Positions 6,717-9,600 of a stretch of DNA of 9,600 bases are shown here, piece by piece. Position numbers and translations under genes: made by a program. Position 1 is the first letter of the stretch, and each line of letters opens with the position of its first letter. The notes below the pieces were generated by a model. That model saw only the letters and a list, made by a program, of their open reading frames with translations. It had not been told where the DNA came from and searched no databases. The DNA is from Dehalococcoidia bacterium (GTDB lineage Bacteria > Chloroflexota > Dehalococcoidia > GIF9 > UBA5620), in NCBI GenBank assembly GCA_016783225.1, contig JADHWZ010000075.1, positions 1 to 9,600 of the forward strand, in the 5' to 3' direction.

Positions 6717-7154
6717 ATGACAAGGCAAATATATTCTGAAGAAGTAGAGATAGACACGGAGATTACTCCTTTAATAAAGGATACTTCAAAGCGATTTTCT
6801 GCCAAGTGGGCTGGAGTCTGCGGAGACTACGACGAATACCATTACGATGACACTATCGCACGCGAAAGAGGCTTTCCTGGTGCAATTGTCAATGGCAAGC
6901 TGCTGGTTGCCTGCCTTACCCAGATGATGACCAATTGGATCGGGGCGCGGGGCTTGCTTAAGAGGATTGCCTGTCAGTACAGACGCTTTCACCCTGTCGG
7001 AGAGAGGTTGATCTGCAGAGGCAGGGTAACGAATACACACGTTAAGGACCACGAGCATCTGGTGGAGTGCGAAATATGGATTGAGAGTCCTACGGGGGAA
7101 AGGAGGACTCTAGGTTCGGCGACCGTTGGCCTCCCTTCGAAGAGTCAGTCATGA
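6717..7154 (+). CDS. MaoC-type (R)-enoyl-CoA hydratase, catalytic subunit
   Basis: A 145-residue hotdog protein carrying the hydratase 2 motif: G-D-Y-D-E-Y-H-Y-D-D, then A-R-E-R-G-F-P-G-A-I-V-N-G at 48-60. Asp37 and His42 have the Asp-x4-His spacing of the catalytic pair in PhaJ-type hydratases, so this is the active half. Family members add water to, or remove it from, a trans-2-enoyl-CoA or related thioester. Gly60 in the I-V-N-G turn corresponds to the I-x-H-G turn that usually follows; the usual His there is Asn59. The ATG lies three bases after the previous stop, with GGGAG 10-14 bases upstream overlapping the end of that gene, typical of coupled subunits. Together with the preceding gene it makes a split version of what is often one fused protein of about 300 residues. 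It resembles mycobacterial HadAB-like and ChsH-like pairs in arrangement; substrate identity remains open. Confidence 0.87.
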   Translation: MTRQIYSEEVEIDTEITPLIKDTSKRFSAKWAGVCGDYDEYHYDDTIARERGFPGAIVNGKLLVACLTQMMTNWIGARGLLKRIACQYRRFHPVGERLICRGRVTNTHVKDHEHLVECEIWIESPTGERRTLGSATVGLPSKSQS

Positions 7155-7265
7155 ACGGCAACCATCAGAGCACAGAGGCTTGGGGACTTTCACGTTCATT
7201 TCCAACAGCAGCCTCCATACGGTATAGGCAGTAAGCGGCTGAAGCACGACGCATTTTGAAGTCAG

Positions 7266-7285
7266 TTCGTAGAAATTCGTAGAAA
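7266..7285 (+). repeat. Exact tandem 10-base repeat in the leader of the corrinoid gene
   Basis: TTCGTAGAAA occurs twice in direct succession, ending a few bases before the AGGAGGT ribosome binding site of the gene at 7302. It may be replication slippage or a pair of helically phased binding sites. The surrounding 147-base gap holds no other gene. Confidence 0.6.
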
Positions 7286-7301
7286 GAAATAGGAGGTATC
7301 A

Positions 7302-7934
7302 ATGGTAGGAATAGCTGATATGTTGGCGGAACTGAGCGAGGAAGAAGTATACCGACTAGTCCACGAGCAACTAGATGCCGGTACCGACCCGCTGTCGATT
7401 CTCAACGAATGCCGCCAGGGAATGGATACCGTCGGGGAGCGGTACAAGAGTGGGGACTACTTCCTCAGCGAACTCATTGTTTCCGGGGAGATATTCAAAG
7501 AATCGATGAAGCTCATCGAACCGCACCTCCAGGCTGGCGCAGAGACCGGCCGGCGGGCCAGGATTGTCCTTGCTACGGTAAAAGGAGATATTCACAACAT
7601 CGGTAAGGATATCGTTGCCGTACTCCTCAAAGGGGCCGGGTTCGAGGTGTATGACTTGGGGACAGACGTCGAGCCTCAGGCACTTGTCGACAAGCTGATT
7701 GAGACCGGCGCCCCTATCCTGGGGATGTCCGGCCTGCTGACCCCGTCCTTCGATTCCATGAAGCAGACGGTAGAAGCGGTCAAGGCGGCGGGATTACGCG
7801 ACAGGGTCAAGATAATCGTTGGCGGTGGCGTCGTCACCGAGCTTGTTAAGAGACACACCGGTGCCGACGCCTTCACCGATGACGGCATAGAGGGAGTGGA
7901 AATCTGCAAGCGTTTCATCGAGGAGATGAAGTAG
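7302..7934 (+). CDS. Corrinoid protein (B12-binding methyl carrier) of a methyltransferase system
   Basis: A 210-residue two-domain cobalamin protein of the MtaC/MtbC/MttC class. Residues 1-80 form the helical cap domain, with M-D-T-V-G-E-R-Y-K-S-G-D-Y-F-L-S-E-L. Residues 85-210 form the Rossmann-type B12 domain. The base-off/His-on signature is complete: G-D-I-H-N-I-G-K-D-I gives Asp96-x-His98-x-x-Gly101, with Ser143-x-Leu145 and the G-G-G turn at 174-176. His98 should be the lower ligand of cobalt. The protein carries a methyl group on Co(III) between a substrate-specific methyltransferase and a second methyltransferase. AGGAGGT precedes the ATG at ideal spacing. The next gene, a UroD-family methyltransferase, begins at the base after this stop codon, so the two are a functional pair. 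No substrate-specific methyltransferase is adjacent, so the methyl donor cannot be named. Confidence 0.95.
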   Translation: MVGIADMLAELSEEEVYRLVHEQLDAGTDPLSILNECRQGMDTVGERYKSGDYFLSELIVSGEIFKESMKLIEPHLQAGAETGRRARIVLATVKGDIHNIGKDIVAVLLKGAGFEVYDLGTDVEPQALVDKLIETGAPILGMSGLLTPSFDSMKQTVEAVKAAGLRDRVKIIVGGGVVTELVKRHTGADAFTDDGIEGVEICKRFIEEMK

Positions 7935-9089
7935 ATGGTAAAGGAGACGATGACCCCCAGGGAGAGGATATGGGCGGCGGTCAAGCTGGAGCCATACGAC
8001 CGGGTACCGGTGGCCCCACTTCTGGATGTAATGTTTCCTGCCCGTCATAAGGGTCTAACCCTCGCTGAGGCCTTTGCCGATTACCGTGGTAAAGGCTGGC
8101 CGGCGATGGTAGATCTGTTTGACGAGGTAGGAGGCTGGGACGGCTTCATCCTTCCAGGCTACAGCATAGCCGCAAACCCCAAGCGCCCCACAACCGGCCG
8201 TACTGGAAAGACAATGTATCCGGGCAAGGGACTTCCCGTAGATTCCCCACCGCAGTATATCGAGACCGAATCGATGTCCATCGACGACTACGACCGGATT
8301 ATCGAGGTGGGATACTGGAACTGGGTGGAGGAAGTGCGCCAGAGAACGAGCCCTTTTCCTCTCGAGAAATCAATCGCCTGGGCGGAACGGCAACTGGCTC
8401 AATACGTGAAAGAAGCGAAAACGTGGGAGGAACGCGGTCTACCGACACTTATTGGTGCTTCAGTATCGTCACCGCTGATGACGCTTTCTACATCACGGTC
8501 AATGACCGCCTTCGCCCTTGACATCCACCGGATTCCGGACAAGGTACAGGCTGTCATGGACGCCATGGTTGATGACCTTATTGAGAGTACGATAGAAGTA
8601 GCCAGACTTACCGGGATACCTGGTGTGTTTCTGGTTCTGGAGCGGGGTGGTTGCTTCTACTTCCCTCTCAAGGTATTTGAGCGTTTTGAATTCCCCTACA
8701 TTAAGAAGATGACCGAAGCCTTCGTCGCCGAAGGAATGATTGTCGACTTCCACTTTGACCAGGACTGGACTCTCAACCTTCCCTACCTCCTTGACCTCCC
8801 TGCCAGGATGTGCATCTGCGAACTTGATAGCAAGACGGACATCTTCAAGGCAAAGGAGATACTGAAAGACCACATGTGCATCGCCGGAGATGTACCGGCA
8901 GGACTGCAGGCTCTGGGCACTCCCGGGGAGATGGAGGACTACTGTAAACAGCTCATCGATGTTGTCGGCAAAGACACCGGATTCATCCTGAGTTCAGGTT
9001 GCACAGTTGCGGCTGACTGTCAGTACGATAACTTCAAGGCTATGATCGATACCGCCAAGGACTATTATCCCTACCAAGGAGTTGCCTGA
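7935..9089 (+). CDS. Uroporphyrinogen decarboxylase-like (UroD/MtaA family) methyltransferase with variant metal site
   Basis: A 384-residue TIM-barrel protein starting M-T-P-R-E-R-I-W-A-A-V, then D-R-V-P-V-A-P, the usual opening of the UroD/MtaA/MtbA family. Its place directly after the corrinoid gene argues for methyl transfer to or from cobalamin rather than haem synthesis. Canonical MtaA/MtbA bind zinc through His-X-Cys and a distant Cys. Here the first motif is H273-F-D275, with Asp in place of Cys, while Cys356 in S-S-G-C occupies the distant position. Glu236, Glu252 and His273 are spaced E-x15-E-x20-H, close to a Glu/Glu/His zinc layout that I recall for aryl-ether methyltransferase I proteins. 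That comparison is from memory and off by one residue. The start overlaps nothing; GAGGAG in the end of the previous gene serves as ribosome binding site. The protein could be the substrate-side or the carrier-side methyltransferase. Confidence 0.9.
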   Translation: MVKETMTPRERIWAAVKLEPYDRVPVAPLLDVMFPARHKGLTLAEAFADYRGKGWPAMVDLFDEVGGWDGFILPGYSIAANPKRPTTGRTGKTMYPGKGLPVDSPPQYIETESMSIDDYDRIIEVGYWNWVEEVRQRTSPFPLEKSIAWAERQLAQYVKEAKTWEERGLPTLIGASVSSPLMTLSTSRSMTAFALDIHRIPDKVQAVMDAMVDDLIESTIEVARLTGIPGVFLVLERGGCFYFPLKVFERFEFPYIKKMTEAFVAEGMIVDFHFDQDWTLNLPYLLDLPARMCICELDSKTDIFKAKEILKDHMCIAGDVPAGLQALGTPGEMEDYCKQLIDVVGKDTGFILSSGCTVAADCQYDNFKAMIDTAKDYYPYQGVA

Positions 9090-9090
9090 C

Positions 9091-9153
9091 ATGCCCACAG
9101 AGATTGTGCCATTAGCCAGGTTGGCGTTCCCGGTACCCGAGCAGGATGGATAA
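9091..9153 (+). pseudogene. Aborted third gene of the methyltransferase operon (start only)
   Basis: One base after the methyltransferase stop there is an ATG, with AAGGAG at 9076-9081 and nine bases of spacing: a textbook coupled start. The frame, beginning MPTEIVPLARL, ends after 20 codons at TAA. I do not recognise the product. The ribosome binding site lies inside the upstream coding sequence, so it could be chance, but its position suggests that a third operon gene once began here and was cut off or frameshifted. Transposon-end-like repeats begin about 60 bases downstream. Confidence 0.35.
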
Positions 9154-9204
9154 CTTCTGGAACTGGAGGCTGGCATCAGCAAGTAGATTTCCGTTTGAGA
9201 TATC

Positions 9205-9254
9205 GAAACATGTAATCCGAGTCACGATTTCTTGAAATGTGCAGTCCAAGTCAC
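9205..9254 (+). repeat. Two diverged direct repeats resembling an insertion-sequence end (IS21-like)
   Basis: TGTAATCCGAGTCAC at 9211-9225 and TGTGCAGTCCAAGTCAC at 9238-9254 share TGT, TCC, AGTCAC and a preceding GAAA. IS21-family ends typically begin with TGT and carry two or more spaced copies of a terminal sequence of this kind. No transposase gene is visible and no inverted partner was found in the window, so this is at most one end of an element or a remnant. Confidence 0.4.
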
Positions 9255-9325
9255 AAAAGCTTGTTTAGTGCAGTAGGTAAAAAGCCTACGCCGGTACCAG
9301 TTCCCGGGCAGAGCCTGTGCCTTAC

Positions 9326-9346
9326 AATGTGGAGACGCTCCACATT
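9326..9346. other. Perfect 9-base inverted repeat (hairpin)
   Basis: AATGTGGAG (9326-9334) and CTCCACATT (9338-9346) pair perfectly around a three-base ACG loop. On the plus strand a run of T begins about 12 bases later, too far for a standard terminator. It may be a leftover of an element or a protein-binding site. Confidence 0.45.
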
Positions 9347-9378
9347 CAAAACTTGCCGTTTTTCGGATATAGCGAATT

Positions 9379-9418
9379 GCCCCCCCGGTTGGCTACTACC
9401 AGCCACCAGTAGCGGGGC
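9379..9418. other. Second, bulged hairpin beside the terminator
   Basis: GCTACT (9392-9397) pairs with AGTAGC (9408-9413) around a ten-base loop. The outer GCCCC (9379-9383) can pair with GGGGC (9414-9418), leaving an eight-base bulge on the left. It sits directly beyond the T-run of the minus-strand terminator. Confidence 0.3.
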
Positions 9419-9453
9419 AAAAAAAGGGGTGTGGAATCCAATTCCACACCCCT
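9419..9453 (-). terminator. Intrinsic (Rho-independent) terminator for the minus-strand gene at the right edge
   Basis: AGGGGTGTGGAAT (9425-9437) and ATTCCACACCCCT (9441-9453) form a perfect 13-base-pair stem with a three-base loop. The plus strand has seven A at 9419-9425, so a minus-strand transcript ends in a GC-rich hairpin followed directly by seven U. It lies 17 bases after the stop of the minus-strand frame at 9470, which supports that frame as a real gene. On the plus strand no T-run follows, so it is one-directional. Confidence 0.85.
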
Positions 9454-9469
9454 CCCTGGGACTGGGCTT

Positions 9470-9600
9470 TTACGCCAGTGCTATTTTGGCGTCTGCCCTA
9501 AACCGCCGCACCTGTTTCCAGTCGTAGCCTGAGAGATTGCGCCAGTTCTTCCCCACCATCTTGCGAATGGCTCGCCTCTCCGCCTTCGGTCGGCTCTGGT
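9470..9600 (-). CDS. Unidentified protein, C-terminal end (runs off the window)
   Basis: The reverse strand reads 42 residues without a stop from the window edge to TAA at 9470-9472. The segment is basic, with K-A-E-R-R-A-I-R-K-M-V-G-K-N-W-R and a tail D-W-K-Q-V-R-R-F-R-A-D-A-K-I-A-L-A. Of the three minus-strand frames it is the one that runs to just before the strong terminator, which is the main reason to call it a gene. I do not recognise a family. The lysine- and arginine-rich character would suit a nucleic-acid-binding or small accessory protein, but that is only composition. Its orientation is opposite to the methyltransferase operon. Confidence 0.5.
   Translation of the reverse strand, partial: QSRPKAERRAIRKMVGKNWRNLSGYDWKQVRRFRADAKIALA

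Noticed and set aside
7935..9089. True haem-pathway uroporphyrinogen decarboxylase
   Set aside because: The coupling to a corrinoid protein, the distant Cys356 and the overall similarity to MtaA/MtbA-like proteins fit a corrinoid methyltransferase better.
9237..9527. 96-codon plus-strand frame
   Set aside because: It runs through three hairpins and the terminator and is antisense to the minus-strand frame that ends at the terminator; composition is not protein-like.
1..9600. CRISPR array, tRNA or rRNA
   Set aside because: No regularly spaced repeats, no cloverleaf with a CCA-type end and no rRNA-like conserved stretches were seen on either strand.

Overview
The window looks like a chromosomal segment from an uncultured anaerobic bacterium, probably a metagenome-derived contig. 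The reasons are near-consensus AGGAGG ribosome binding sites, moderate GC, and the gene mix: flavodoxin and flavin reductase, family III CoA-transferases, a corrinoid protein with a UroD-type methyltransferase, and an oligopeptide-type ABC importer. This mix is common in Dehalococcoidia-like Chloroflexota and in Desulfobacterota from anoxic sediments. The taxonomic guess is inference; no marker gene is present.

Layout. (1) Positions 1-684, minus strand: a flavodoxin and the start of a flavin reductase-like protein, probably one redox operon. A consensus -10 box and a nested inverted repeat lie upstream of the flavodoxin (768-815). (2) Positions 913-1302, minus strand: the last third of a CaiB/BaiF CoA-transferase whose 5' part is missing. 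It abuts, at about 1300, the last third of a DppB-type permease on the plus strand. Two genes that have both lost their 5' parts meet head to head with no gap, so this is either an inversion or rearrangement breakpoint or an assembly chimera. (3) Positions 1301-4515, plus strand: the dpp/opp-like importer remnant in the order permease B (partial), permease C, lipoprotein substrate-binding protein. No ATPase genes are in the window. (4) Positions 4516-4860: a 345-base non-coding stretch with a long hairpin and a weak promoter candidate. (5) Positions 4861-7154, plus strand: a full-length CaiB/BaiF CoA-transferase and a two-gene MaoC-type hydratase in which the second subunit carries the Asp/His catalytic pair and the first has Tyr in place of His. 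(6) Positions 7302-9089, plus strand: a corrinoid (B12-binding) methyl-carrier protein and, immediately after its stop codon, a UroD/MtaA-family methyltransferase with an altered zinc site (His-Phe-Asp in place of His-X-Cys). (7) Positions 9090-9600: a well-placed ribosome binding site and ATG that opens only a 20-codon frame, two diverged direct repeats resembling the ends of an IS21-type element, several strong hairpins, and the 3' end of an unidentified minus-strand gene with a clear intrinsic terminator.

How the genes may work together. Regions 5 and 6 suggest use of a carboxylic acid that is converted to its CoA thioester (CoA-transferase) and hydrated or dehydrated (MaoC pair). A corrinoid/UroD-type system alongside could move a methyl group to or from a substrate or C1 carrier. 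No substrate-specific methyltransferase or corrinoid reactivase is present here, so the substrate cannot be named. The binding-protein importer nearby could supply a substrate, but nothing in the sequence proves the link.
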